Source of the DNA: Rikenellaceae bacterium
GTDB lineage: Bacteria > Bacteroidota > Bacteroidia > Bacteroidales > UBA932
Length of the DNA: 64,000 nt
Reading direction: 5' to 3'
Assembly (NCBI GenBank): GCA_003513895.1
Contig: DOSU01000148.1
Location: 17,407-81,406, forward strand
Shown here: one piece after another, positions 35,258 to 43,570 of the stretch
Layout: each line of letters begins with the position of its first letter
Numbering within the stretch: position 1 is the stretch's first letter
Notes under the pieces: generated by a model
What the model saw: only the letters and a program-made list of their open reading frames with translations
Told to the model about the DNA's origin: nothing
Database searches by the model: none
Position numbers and translations under genes: made by a program

Positions 35258-36773
35258 TATTGGCCAAGTTATAAAGCGTTATCCTATCAAGTTTCCCGTT
35301 TGTGTTTCTTGGCAATTCTTCCATTTTATGAAACACTGTAGGAACCATATATTTTGGAAAAACAGTCCCGATTGCTTTTTTCATTTCTGCAACCGAAAGT
35401 TCTTTCGTACATTCGTAAAACAGAGTAATTTCTTTCTTCTCTCTGTTATAAACAACACATCCGGCATCAACTAATTTTAGGGTATTTACAATTACATGCT
35501 CAATTTCACCTAGTTCAACCCTGTATCCCATGTGCTTTATAAGACTGTCCTTCCTCCCTCTGAATACCATTTCACCTCTGTCATTTTTAATAACAATGTC
35601 TCCGGTTCTGTAAATTATTTCGGGATATGACTTGTTGAGCGGATTCTGGATAAATGATGCAGAAGTTTTCTCGGGATTGTTGTAATATCCCATTGCAAGT
35701 GATGTCCCTCTTATACAAAGTTCCCCCTCTTCATTCTCAGAAACAATTTGATTATCGGAGTTTAATATTAGGATGTCAGTATTTCTGCAAGGGAATCCGA
35801 TAGGTATAGGCTCATCATCTCTTAGTTCACGGTCAACAACAAAAAATGTACAGTCAACTGAGGCTTCAACAGGTCCGTAAAGATTTACAAATGTGGCTCC
35901 CGGCATGTTCTTTTTCCAATAGTTAAATTGTTTTGTAGGGAAAACTTCACCAGCAAACCAAACCATTTTAATCAACGGTAATGGGAACTTACTCAGCAAA
36001 TCCATATTTGCAATATTCACCATTATCGAAGGCACCCAAAAAATATAAGTGACATTATGCTTTTTTAGTACCTCAAGTAATTTCACAGGAAACGAAGCCA
36101 TTTGATTGTCAAGAAGGACAAGCGTTACACCCTTAGACATCATCAGGCATATTTCATAATTATAGTGATCGAATACAGTAGGTGATAAAACGCCAAGAAT
36201 TTCTTCTCCGGTAAACCCGAATGAATTAATAGCCCATTCAGTATAATCAATATAGCTTTTGTGATTTAGTACGACTCCCTTGGGCGTGCCGGTAGAGCCG
36301 GAAGTATTAATAATGCATAGAGGATCGGTGTCAATTAATTTTGATTTTATCTCTTCAAGGACATTGTAGTCAACGGATTGGTTTAAATCGGTTTTTTTTA
36401 AAATTAATAGCGGGATATCACCTTTAATGCTTATAATATCTTCTGAATATTTTTCGTTTGTAATAATTGCCGCCGGCTTTATCTGCTCAAGAATACTATT
36501 TATCCGTGCAAGGGGAGTCTTGACATCCAGATTCATATATATATTGCCACTATAAGTAATTGCAATATCTGAAATTATGCATTCTGCAGACTTGGGCAAA
36601 AAAACAGCTATTGGCTTATTGTATAAGTTTAGTCCGGACAATTCAATTGCAAAATTCCGGGCATTTTTACGTAATTCTGAAAAAGACATTTCGCAGTCTC
36701 CATCAATTATTGCAATTTTCCCGGGAATATTTCCTGTTGTTTTCTCGAAGTATTCAATGATATTGATATTCAT
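35250..36773 (-). CDS. Stand-alone adenylating ligase (DltA-like)
   Basis: A 507-residue AMP-forming ligase of the amino-acid adenylation/DltA type, without carrier or condensation domain. The ATP loop is NTSGSTGTPKGVV, then NLYGPVEASVD, YRTGDIV, GRKDSLIKHMGYRVELGEIE and the catalytic Lys in RNTNGKLDR. It should activate an amino or carboxylic acid and load it on the ACP two genes downstream. The substrate pocket starts FDHYNYE, which I cannot match to a known specificity. First gene of its operon. Confidence 0.88.
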   Translation of the reverse strand: MNINIIEYFEKTTGNIPGKIAIIDGDCEMSFSELRKNARNFAIELSGLNLYNKPIAVFLPKSAECIISDIAITYSGNIYMNLDVKTPLARINSILEQIKPAAIITNEKYSEDIISIKGDIPLLILKKTDLNQSVDYNVLEEIKSKLIDTDPLCIINTSGSTGTPKGVVLNHKSYIDYTEWAINSFGFTGEEILGVLSPTVFDHYNYEICLMMSKGVTLVLLDNQMASFPVKLLEVLKKHNVTYIFWVPSIMVNIANMDLLSKFPLPLIKMVWFAGEVFPTKQFNYWKKNMPGATFVNLYGPVEASVDCTFFVVDRELRDDEPIPIGFPCRNTDILILNSDNQIVSENEEGELCIRGTSLAMGYYNNPEKTSASFIQNPLNKSYPEIIYRTGDIVIKNDRGEMVFRGRKDSLIKHMGYRVELGEIEHVIVNTLKLVDAGCVVYNREKKEITLFYECTKELSVAEMKKAIGTVFPKYMVPTVFHKMEELPRNTNGKLDRITLYNLANNG

Positions 36774-36808
36774 TATTATTCAGGATTAAATTGAATCATG
36801 TTTTCTAA

Positions 36809-36817
36809 GCAAAACTA
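36809..36817 (-). promoter_or_regulatory. Possible -7 element for the ligase-GNAT-ACP-KASIII operon
   Basis: TAGTTTTGC on the minus strand (complement of 36809-36817) is an exact TAnnTTTGY match, 36 bases upstream of the ligase ATG. No convincing -33 box lies at the usual distance. The 127-base gap is shared with the divergent methyltransferase gene. Confidence 0.38.
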
Positions 36818-36900
36818 ATAATATTTCAAGACTTATTATGCTTTTTGATACTCTTTGAATCAAAAGAATATTGTATTAGTTTTACATAAAATTAATAAAT

Positions 36901-37689
36901 ATGAAAATCGGAAGTCCAATTGACAAAGATTCCTTGTTAATTAAAAAAAGGCTAATTGTTCTGGAAGTAGGGCCGGGGAGCAATCCCACAAGAAGATCAA
37001 ATGTACTTGTTGAAAAATTTGTAAACGATAATAGACACAGAAGAGGGGATTTCAAAATTTATCCTCATCAGAAATTAATTCAGGCAGATGGTGAAACCCT
37101 TCCATTTAAAGATAAAGAGTTTGACTATGTGATTTGCAGTCATGTGCTTGAGCATGCCGAAGATCCGGCTAAGTTCGTAAATGAACAGGTAAGGGTATCA
37201 AAAATGGGATATTTAGAAGTTCCCAGCCTAATTGGAGAATTTCTGGCTCCAAAGTCTTCACATAAATGGGTTATTCTGGACATTGATGACAAACTTGTGC
37301 TTTATGAAAAATCAAAACTTCCATTTGACTTTTCACCCGATTTTGGCAATGTTTTCCTTAACTACCTACCTTATAAATCGCTGTTATACAAACTATTGTG
37401 TATGTCAAAGCAGAATTTTCTCGCTGTCAAATATGAGTGGAAGGATTCTGTAGATATAATTGTTAATCCGGAAGACGAATACTATAAATCCTTTTTTACT
37501 GAAAGATGGACTCCCGAAATGGTTCAAAAGATTTTCCCGCAAAGATCTGTAGGGAAAGAACTGTCCGAAATATTTAAATCTTTCTCGTACTATGCCAGAA
37601 GCAAGTTTAGAAGAACAGTTTTCCCGTCAGCAGAGCCTTTTTCTTATGAGGAATATATAAACCAGGGCAAATCAGAAATAATCAATTGA
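36901..37689 (+). CDS. SAM-dependent methyltransferase (class I, Methyltransf_11-like)
   Basis: A 262-residue protein with VLEVGPGSNP as the SAM-binding loop, DGETLPFKDKEFDYVICS and HVLEHAEDP as the following conserved blocks. It may methylate a sugar or small molecule of the neighbouring polysaccharide. The C-terminal ~150 residues are not recognisable. Its last eight bases overlap the end of the convergent LruC gene. Confidence 0.82.
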   Translation: MKIGSPIDKDSLLIKKRLIVLEVGPGSNPTRRSNVLVEKFVNDNRHRRGDFKIYPHQKLIQADGETLPFKDKEFDYVICSHVLEHAEDPAKFVNEQVRVSKMGYLEVPSLIGEFLAPKSSHKWVILDIDDKLVLYEKSKLPFDFSPDFGNVFLNYLPYKSLLYKLLCMSKQNFLAVKYEWKDSVDIIVNPEDEYYKSFFTERWTPEMVQKIFPQRSVGKELSEIFKSFSYYARSKFRRTVFPSAEPFSYEEYINQGKSEIIN

Positions 37690-38830
37690 TATAGCTAAAG
37701 GAAGAATTGCTGTGCAAACTGTCGGCCACGGAAGGGATATACCAGTCCGACCCGATATCACCTCCTCCTTCTGCCCATACTTTAAAGTTGGGATAAGCAT
37801 GGTAAATCTTAACCCATTCCAGCGGATGGCGAATAGATTTGTCGCTGATGATTGCCCACACCCAGTTGTCGATTGTGGAAAAATCAGTTTTGGGTCTTGT
37901 ACTTAAAAAATACTGGAAATTGAATTTTTGTGTTGGTTTTTGTCCCTTAAAATGGACCTCTCTTCCTCTGGTACCAAAGCAGGCAAATATGTCAAGATTG
38001 ATTTTCCCTGTTTGCACAGTATCCAAAAAAGTCATATTTGAAAATGAAAATAATTTTGTGGACTTTATTATTACCTGTACAGTGAATGACTCGGTATTTG
38101 TAAAAGGATCGACATCCCGGACATTAATGAAGAGGTCTTCGTCATTATCAAAATAATTTCTGAAATCTCCTGTTATTGGGGCTACCTGAGAAGTAGTCAC
38201 ACCTATTTCCGTAGAGTACCCTTCTGAATTGTCGGTAACATTAAACAAGGGAGAAAGGACGGGGTCCGAAGAGTGAAGTATAGTTTCAACAATATCTAAT
38301 GCCACATCTGAGTTTAGATTTGCGGCAAGACCTATTTGAGGATAAGAGCTGCCGATTGCTCTTGGCTGAATATTAATATTAAAGCCAAGGAGTTTTGCTT
38401 TATTGTCAAGAAGATACTCGATATTGAGTCCGAAAACAATATCATTCATATCCATATCTCCTTTGGATGGGAACAAATCCTCAAACATGACCGTTGCATA
38501 CTTGTTTTTGCAGGGGAAGTAGACTTTTTGTTTCACCTTACTACTTTTGATGGATTTCGTCTCTGCCTGGGATTGTTCCTGGACGATATTCAGATTTGTA
38601 TTTTTTCCAACAGTTATACCATACTCTCCCGGCGGCAAAAAAGAAGCAATTGTGTCGCCTTCATCGTCAAGGATACTTGAAACAACAGAAATATTAACTT
38701 TTTTTGCCTCAATTGTTTTCCAGTCAAAGTCGCTTGGAACATCAAGCACTTTTACATAAGTATCTTCAGGAAACTTAATGCATGAAGAACAAAAAAGAAT
38801 AACGAAAAATAATAATATAAATTTTCTCAC
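37682..38830 (-). CDS. LruC-domain lipoprotein
   Basis: A 382-residue lipoprotein: signal peptide ending in the lipobox FCSSC with lipidated C17, then Ile-Lys-Phe-Pro. An N-terminal beta-type module (~25-100, FDWKTIEAKKVNISV) is followed by the LruC domain: ATVMFEDLFPSKGDMDMNDI, INIQPRAIGS, and late blocks FKGQKPTQKF and IRHPLEWVKIYHAYP. The LruC domain is found in Bacteroidota surface lipoproteins; its function is unknown. It sits 16 bases downstream of a close paralogue on the same strand. Confidence 0.85.
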   Translation of the reverse strand: MRKFILLFFVILFCSSCIKFPEDTYVKVLDVPSDFDWKTIEAKKVNISVVSSILDDEGDTIASFLPPGEYGITVGKNTNLNIVQEQSQAETKSIKSSKVKQKVYFPCKNKYATVMFEDLFPSKGDMDMNDIVFGLNIEYLLDNKAKLLGFNINIQPRAIGSSYPQIGLAANLNSDVALDIVETILHSSDPVLSPLFNVTDNSEGYSTEIGVTTSQVAPITGDFRNYFDNDEDLFINVRDVDPFTNTESFTVQVIIKSTKLFSFSNMTFLDTVQTGKINLDIFACFGTRGREVHFKGQKPTQKFNFQYFLSTRPKTDFSTIDNWVWAIISDKSIRHPLEWVKIYHAYPNFKVWAEGGGDIGSDWYIPSVADSLHSNSSFSYIN

Positions 38831-38846
38831 TCCTCAAAATTTTAAC

Positions 38847-40046
38847 TTAATCAAAGTATGTAAAGTTAATCTTTGTAAAGAGACTATCCAAAACTTTTGA
38901 ACCATACCAATTGGTCATGTTCTGAGTTGAAACCCATAATGCAAAATCGGGATAAGCATTATTAATCCTAACTGTCTCAAGAGGGTGTCTTACGGACTTA
39001 TCACTCATAATTGCCCACACCCAGCTATCGTATGCAGATGAAAAATCTGTTCTTCCTGTTGGTTCAAAAGTTGCCAAGTTGAAATACATTGAAGGTAACT
39101 GCCCTTTAAAGTGAACTTCTTTGCTTTTATTTTCAAAAGCAGTGTAAATTGAAATATTAACCTTGTTTATGTTGTAAGCATCAAGTAAAGTAAATGAATT
39201 ATAGGCAATTACGGAGTTTAATGACACTTTGGCGGTGAACTTATTACTTAGTGTTGAAGTTCCAATATTGAAAACATTAACAAAAGGAGTATATGTAGGA
39301 GGACTTATAAAGAAACTCCTGAAATTTCCGGTGAACGGAGCAACTTTATAATCGGCATTCAACTGGTCACTTGGATTTACAGGATTAAAATAACCGTTTT
39401 TCGGATCAACATTATAAATAGGAGCCAAATCGGAGTGATCGTTTGAAATGCCAGGATAATCAGCACTGCTTCTGGCCACCTTGCTAACCTGAACAGCCAT
39501 TCCGGTGAAATTTGCTCCAATGCCGATATATGTTTGAGTGCTGCCAACTGCTCTTGGCTCTATGTTGAAATTTATAGCAACAACCCTTGCATTCTTGTCG
39601 AGGTCGTATTCAATATTAAGACCGAATACAACATCGTTCATGTCTTTATCGCCTGAGTAAGGGAACAGGTCTTCAAACATTACAGTAGCATACTTGTTTT
39701 CACAAGGGAAATATACTCTGGATTTAGTTCCTGTCGAAGGAGTTGAAATTGCTTTTGTAGAAATGTCAAGATTTGCACTTGAAGCAACAGTAGTAAGAAC
39801 AGACCCTTTGCCAACATACAGATTATACTCTCCCGCAGGAAGGTTCAATGCAACTGTATCTCCGTCTTGATTAACAACAGAGAATACTCCGGTTGAAGAA
39901 ACTGTTTTTGTTTCAATCGTTTTCCAATCGAAATTTTCGGCTATTTTCAGGCCATCTTTAGTTGCACCGGGACGAGAAGCCGGGAATTTTACGCAGGATG
40001 ACATAAATATTATCGTCCCAATTATAATATAAATTAAATTTTTCAT
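38847..40046 (-). CDS. LruC-domain lipoprotein, paralogue
   Basis: A 399-residue lipoprotein with lipobox MSSC (C18) followed by Val-Lys-Phe-Pro. The layout is the same as its downstream neighbour: N-terminal module with ENFDWKTIETKTVSST, then the LruC domain with FEDLFPYSGDKDMNDVVFG, NIEPRAVGS, VHFKGQLPSMYF and VRHPLETVRINNAYPDF. First gene of a two-gene transcript, with a well-formed promoter upstream. Probably outer-membrane anchored; partner unknown. Confidence 0.86.
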   Translation of the reverse strand: MKNLIYIIIGTIIFMSSCVKFPASRPGATKDGLKIAENFDWKTIETKTVSSTGVFSVVNQDGDTVALNLPAGEYNLYVGKGSVLTTVASSANLDISTKAISTPSTGTKSRVYFPCENKYATVMFEDLFPYSGDKDMNDVVFGLNIEYDLDKNARVVAINFNIEPRAVGSTQTYIGIGANFTGMAVQVSKVARSSADYPGISNDHSDLAPIYNVDPKNGYFNPVNPSDQLNADYKVAPFTGNFRSFFISPPTYTPFVNVFNIGTSTLSNKFTAKVSLNSVIAYNSFTLLDAYNINKVNISIYTAFENKSKEVHFKGQLPSMYFNLATFEPTGRTDFSSAYDSWVWAIMSDKSVRHPLETVRINNAYPDFALWVSTQNMTNWYGSKVLDSLFTKINFTYFD

Positions 40047-40137
40047 TTTAAAGTGCCTCCATCACTAATTCTTCCTTTTAAAAGAAATAACGAGTAGAAT
40101 CTTGTTTTTAAGTTTGTCACCAAACAATCTGCAGTAT

Positions 40138-40168
40138 GCAAATGTAAAAAATATTATTAAATATCAAA
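40138..40168 (-). promoter_or_regulatory. Bacteroidota-type promoter for the two LruC lipoprotein genes
   Basis: On the minus strand TTTG (complement of 40165-40168), an 18-base spacer and TACATTTGC (complement of 40138-40146), close to consensus. Transcription would start near 40131, giving an ~85-base leader. On the plus strand TAAATTTG at 40171-40178 could serve the divergent small lipoprotein gene but lacks a -33 box. The remaining ~250-base gap shows nothing else. Confidence 0.58.
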
Positions 40169-40299
40169 AATAAATTTGGAATTAGGAATATTATTATATA
40201 TCTTTAAATCCAATTTTTGATGGAATGGCGCTTAAGGAGCTGATATTGAGAAAGTAGCGCAGTGCAGTTTTATTAAAGAAGTATGATAAGAATCGAAAA

Positions 40300-40719
40300 A
40301 TGAAAAATTCGATTTATATTATTTTATTTTTGGTTGCCGGGATATTGGTCTCTTGTGTAAAGTTTCCTAATCCTGACCCGGGACCGGTTAAACCCACAGA
40401 GAAAATTACTTTGGGAGATGTTAAAATCTCCGACAGTTTTACCTGGAGCACATCAAAGAGTGTTGAGGTTATCATTACTGGTTTGCCAACGATTGTTACA
40501 GTTAAATCTACGTTGTCATTATCACTTCAAGACGGGACCAGACTTTATAGTTTATTACATAATATGAGTCAGGATCTGAAAATAACAATTATAGTCCCAT
40601 CTGAAACAACAAACCTAACTCTGAAATATGGCTCAATGGTTTACAATCTAAAGGTGATTGGCAATAAGACAACATTCTCCTTTATACCAGATATTCCAGA
40701 AGAAATAGAGGTGCAGTAG
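40300..40719 (+). CDS. Small lipoprotein equal to the N-terminal module of the LruC lipoproteins
   Basis: A 139-residue lipoprotein with lipobox LVSC (C19) followed by Val-Lys-Phe-Pro and a Pro/Gly-rich linker (NPDPGPVKP). The signal peptide MKNSIYIILF is nearly the same as that of the divergent paralogue (MKNLIYIIIG). DSFTWSTSKSVEVIIT matches the FDWKT segment of the larger proteins. The LruC domain itself is missing, but the next gene encodes an LruC protein without a lipobox, so the two genes together equal one long lipoprotein. Confidence 0.78.
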   Translation: MKNSIYIILFLVAGILVSCVKFPNPDPGPVKPTEKITLGDVKISDSFTWSTSKSVEVIITGLPTIVTVKSTLSLSLQDGTRLYSLLHNMSQDLKITIIVPSETTNLTLKYGSMVYNLKVIGNKTTFSFIPDIPEEIEVQ

Positions 40720-40738
40720 AAATATTAATATTACGGAA

Positions 40739-42232
40739 ATGAAAAAAAAATTATTTTCGATACTGTGCACAGTCGTCATATCCTCAACTGTGGTTTTGGG
40801 TCAATCGACCGTTACATTAGATGCAGAATCCAGCAGTGTTAACACATACAACGCAAATTGCTGGAGTTTGATTCAGCAGGCAAGAACTGCCACACTCGTC
40901 ATTGGAGGAGCTTATTCACTTGTAAATAGCAATACTACACCAAGCCTTGATTTTACCACTTCATACGTTAAGACACCATGGATGAAAATGGGGTCCGGGA
41001 ATATTACATTCAGTGCAAGACTATCCGGTTCAACTACCGGCACAACGCTTAGCCGGGCAATAGTTGTTTCTTATATTCCGTACGACCCTTCCTCATTATT
41101 ACCCTCAAAAGAAGGTTCTACTACAACATTCTATACATACAATTTTCTGCCGCCATTATCCGGCACTGGCAGCCAGACTATCCAAAATCTATCTGTTCCA
41201 ATCCCTGTAGAAATAGCAAATTCAACGGGTGTTTATAAAATAATGGTAAGTTTTATTGGAGATGGAGGAGCAGGAAGGATAATTTCTGACAATTATATTT
41301 TTCCGGGGACATATGGCTCCGACCCTGCAAACAGTTGCCTGCCTGCACAGCCGTTTTTAGATGCCGACGAAGATGGTGTTCAGAATGATCAGGATATGTA
41401 TCCGGCGGATGCATCAAGAGCGTATAATTCATATTATCCTTCTGAAGTCAGTTATGGAACACTGGCTTTTGAAGATAACTGGCCATCCAAAGGAGATTAT
41501 GACTTTAACGATGTGGTTGTCGACTACAGGATGAAAACTGTTACAAATTCTTCAAATTTTGTGGTTGAGGTAATTGGTGAATTCATCTTGAAGGCTTCAG
41601 GAGCTATTTTTAATAATGGTTTTGGTTTTCAGCTTGATGGGATTGGTTCTGATAAAATATCCGGTGTTACCGGTAATTCGGTGTCTCCGTCTTCTCCTGT
41701 TTTCAATATAGCACCTAACGGGGTTGAATCCGGCCAAACATATGCGACTTGTATTGTATTCGATAATTTCTTCAATGTTATACCAAGAGGGCCAGATAAG
41801 CTTGTAAATACTATAAAGGAATCTTCTTATATATATCCAGCTGAGTTGACTGTTAATGTTGCTTTTGTTGCAAATTCAGTTCCTATTGGCGATTTCTCTT
41901 CTCTTGCTTTTAATTTTTTCATTGTTGCGGATGATACCAGGGGTAAAGAGATTCACCTTCCGAATAGGGTCCCTACAAATCTTGCCAATGCCTCTCTTTT
42001 TGGATTGAAAGACGACGATTCATCTATTCCTTTGGCGAAATATTATAAAACTTTAAACAACCTCCCCTGGGGGCTGAATATTATTCAGGGTTTCCAATAT
42101 CCAATAGAGTTGGCCCCAATTAATGAAGTTTACCTTTATTTCATTGAATGGGCAGAGTCCAATGGTACGGCAAGAACAGACTGGTTCAGTAACACGGGTG
42201 CAGGATACAGAAACCAGTTCAAGGTTTACTAG
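40739..42232 (+). CDS. Secreted LruC-domain protein with calcium-repeat-like segment
   Basis: A 497-residue exported protein: signal peptide (MKKKLFSILC to VLGQS) with no lipobox, a beta-rich N-terminal domain (~22-200), a thrombospondin type-3-like acidic segment DADEDGVQNDQDMYPADAS and an LruC domain (GTLAFEDNWPSKGDYDFNDV, GKEIHLPNRVPT, FQYPIELAPINEVY). It starts 19 bases after the small lipoprotein, so both are probably co-transcribed and may work as a pair. A strong terminator follows. Confidence 0.85.
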   Translation: MKKKLFSILCTVVISSTVVLGQSTVTLDAESSSVNTYNANCWSLIQQARTATLVIGGAYSLVNSNTTPSLDFTTSYVKTPWMKMGSGNITFSARLSGSTTGTTLSRAIVVSYIPYDPSSLLPSKEGSTTTFYTYNFLPPLSGTGSQTIQNLSVPIPVEIANSTGVYKIMVSFIGDGGAGRIISDNYIFPGTYGSDPANSCLPAQPFLDADEDGVQNDQDMYPADASRAYNSYYPSEVSYGTLAFEDNWPSKGDYDFNDVVVDYRMKTVTNSSNFVVEVIGEFILKASGAIFNNGFGFQLDGIGSDKISGVTGNSVSPSSPVFNIAPNGVESGQTYATCIVFDNFFNVIPRGPDKLVNTIKESSYIYPAELTVNVAFVANSVPIGDFSSLAFNFFIVADDTRGKEIHLPNRVPTNLANASLFGLKDDDSSIPLAKYYKTLNNLPWGLNIIQGFQYPIELAPINEVYLYFIEWAESNGTARTDWFSNTGAGYRNQFKVY

Positions 42233-42250
42233 TTTTTATTTAAGATAGCC

Positions 42251-42292
42251 TCCCCTTTTCAATTATAATTATATTTGAAAAGGGGATTTTTT
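42251..42292 (+). terminator. Rho-independent terminator after the LruC gene
   Basis: A perfect 12-base stem, tccccttttcaa (42251-42262) pairing with ttgaaaagggga (42275-42286), an AT-rich loop and a run of six T. It lies 18 bases after the stop codon. Confidence 0.85.
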
Positions 42293-42304
42293 ATATACAA
42301 AATG

Positions 42305-42312
42305 TATATTTG
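42305..42312 (+). promoter_or_regulatory. Possible -7 element for the lone glycosyltransferase gene
   Basis: TATATTTG just after the terminator and 20 bases before the glycosyltransferase ATG. The -33 position falls in the T-run of the terminator, without a clear TTG. Confidence 0.4.
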
Positions 42313-42332
42313 ATAAATGAAACTAAACTATA

Positions 42333-43478
42333 ATGAGCGTTAAACTAGCGTACTGCATACCAGCTTTATATTCTGCCAGCGGGATGGAGAAAACTCTTAC
42401 AATTAAGGCAAACTATTTCGCGGAGGTGTTTGGATATAATGTTTTTATAATTACAACTGATGGAGCAGGGAAACCGCCCGCCTTCTTGTTATCCGATAAA
42501 ATTACAGTAATCAATTTAAATATTGATTTTGAATACATTTGGAATTATCCCATTTATAAAAAGGTTTTTATTTATTTTTTTAAACAGATGCTTTATAAAA
42601 GGCGCCTATCCAAAACGCTGAAGCAGTTAAAACCCGACATTACAATATCTACTTTAAGACGGGAAATTAATTTTATTACCAAAATTAATGATGGAAGCCG
42701 TAAAGTTGGTGAACTGCATTTCAACAAGAGAAATTACAGAGATTTGGATAAACATGATTCGCCTGGTTTTTTCAAATCGGTAATTTCAAGATTATGGATG
42801 AATCAACTTATCGGAAATTTGAAAAAGCTAGACAAGTTTGTTGTACTTAGCTATGAAGATAAAGAGCAATGGAACGAGTTGGAAAATGTATCGGTCATTT
42901 ATAATCCATTAGAAAAACTTCCGGTGAAAACATCCGATTGCTCTGCGAAAAAAGTTATTGCAGCAGGAAGATTTGTTCATGTAAAAGGTTATGATATGTT
43001 AATAAACAGTTGGAAAATAGTTTCTCAAAAACATCCTGACTGGACTTTGACAATATATGGTGCGGGGAATAAGGAATCCTTCAGAGTACAGGCAAAAGCC
43101 AATGGTATTGGAGATAAATGTGTTTTCGAAGAACCGGTTGGCAATCTGGATGATAAATTCAGAGAAAGTTCAATTTTTGCTTTCAGTTCAAGATTTGAAG
43201 GTTTTGGAATGGTAATAACAGAAGCAATGGCCAGTGGAATCCCTTCAGTTGCCTTTGCCTGCCCATGTGGCCCGAAAGAGATAATTAATGATGGAATTGA
43301 CGGGATACTTGTTGAAAAAGGGGATATAAATTCTTTGGCAAAAAAGATCAGTTATTTAATTGAAAATGAAGGTGTTCGTAAAGAGATGGGTATAGCTGCA
43401 AGAAAGAGAGCGGAGCGATTTCAAATCGAAGTGATAGCAAAAGAATGGGAATCGTTGTTCAAAGAATTGATGGTGTAA
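42333..43478 (+). CDS. Family 4 glycosyltransferase
   Basis: A GT-B enzyme of 381 residues: acceptor-side CIPALYSASGMEKTL, then VIAAGRFVHVKGYDMLI, LTIYGAGNKE, and the donor-site SRFEGFGMVITEAMASGIP and GPKEIINDGIDGIL. It resembles GalNAc/amylovoran-type transferases (Gly/Ser-rich N-terminal loop). It is a single-gene unit flanked by terminators and lies between LruC genes, outside the main polysaccharide operon. Confidence 0.9.
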   Translation: MSVKLAYCIPALYSASGMEKTLTIKANYFAEVFGYNVFIITTDGAGKPPAFLLSDKITVINLNIDFEYIWNYPIYKKVFIYFFKQMLYKRRLSKTLKQLKPDITISTLRREINFITKINDGSRKVGELHFNKRNYRDLDKHDSPGFFKSVISRLWMNQLIGNLKKLDKFVVLSYEDKEQWNELENVSVIYNPLEKLPVKTSDCSAKKVIAAGRFVHVKGYDMLINSWKIVSQKHPDWTLTIYGAGNKESFRVQAKANGIGDKCVFEEPVGNLDDKFRESSIFAFSSRFEGFGMVITEAMASGIPSVAFACPCGPKEIINDGIDGILVEKGDINSLAKKISYLIENEGVRKEMGIAARKRAERFQIEVIAKEWESLFKELMV

Positions 43479-43513
43479 TCCAGTTATTTTCAATAAGCGA
43501 ATGGAACAAAAAA

Positions 43514-43545
43514 GAGGGTCGTAAAATATTTACGATCCTCTTTTT
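43514..43545. terminator. Bidirectional terminator between convergent genes
   Basis: The stem gagggtcgtaaa (43514-43525) pairs with tttacgatcctc (43529-43540) with one G-T pair, followed by five T and preceded by an A-run. This serves the plus-strand glycosyltransferase and the minus-strand LruC gene whose stop lies at 43571. Confidence 0.82.
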
Positions 43546-43570
43546 ATCTATTTATTAATTATAAATGTGT

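Noticed and set aside
37839..38156. Plus-strand frame within the LruC lipoprotein gene
   Set aside because: The minus-strand LruC domain is conserved in all paralogues; the plus-strand frame is not.
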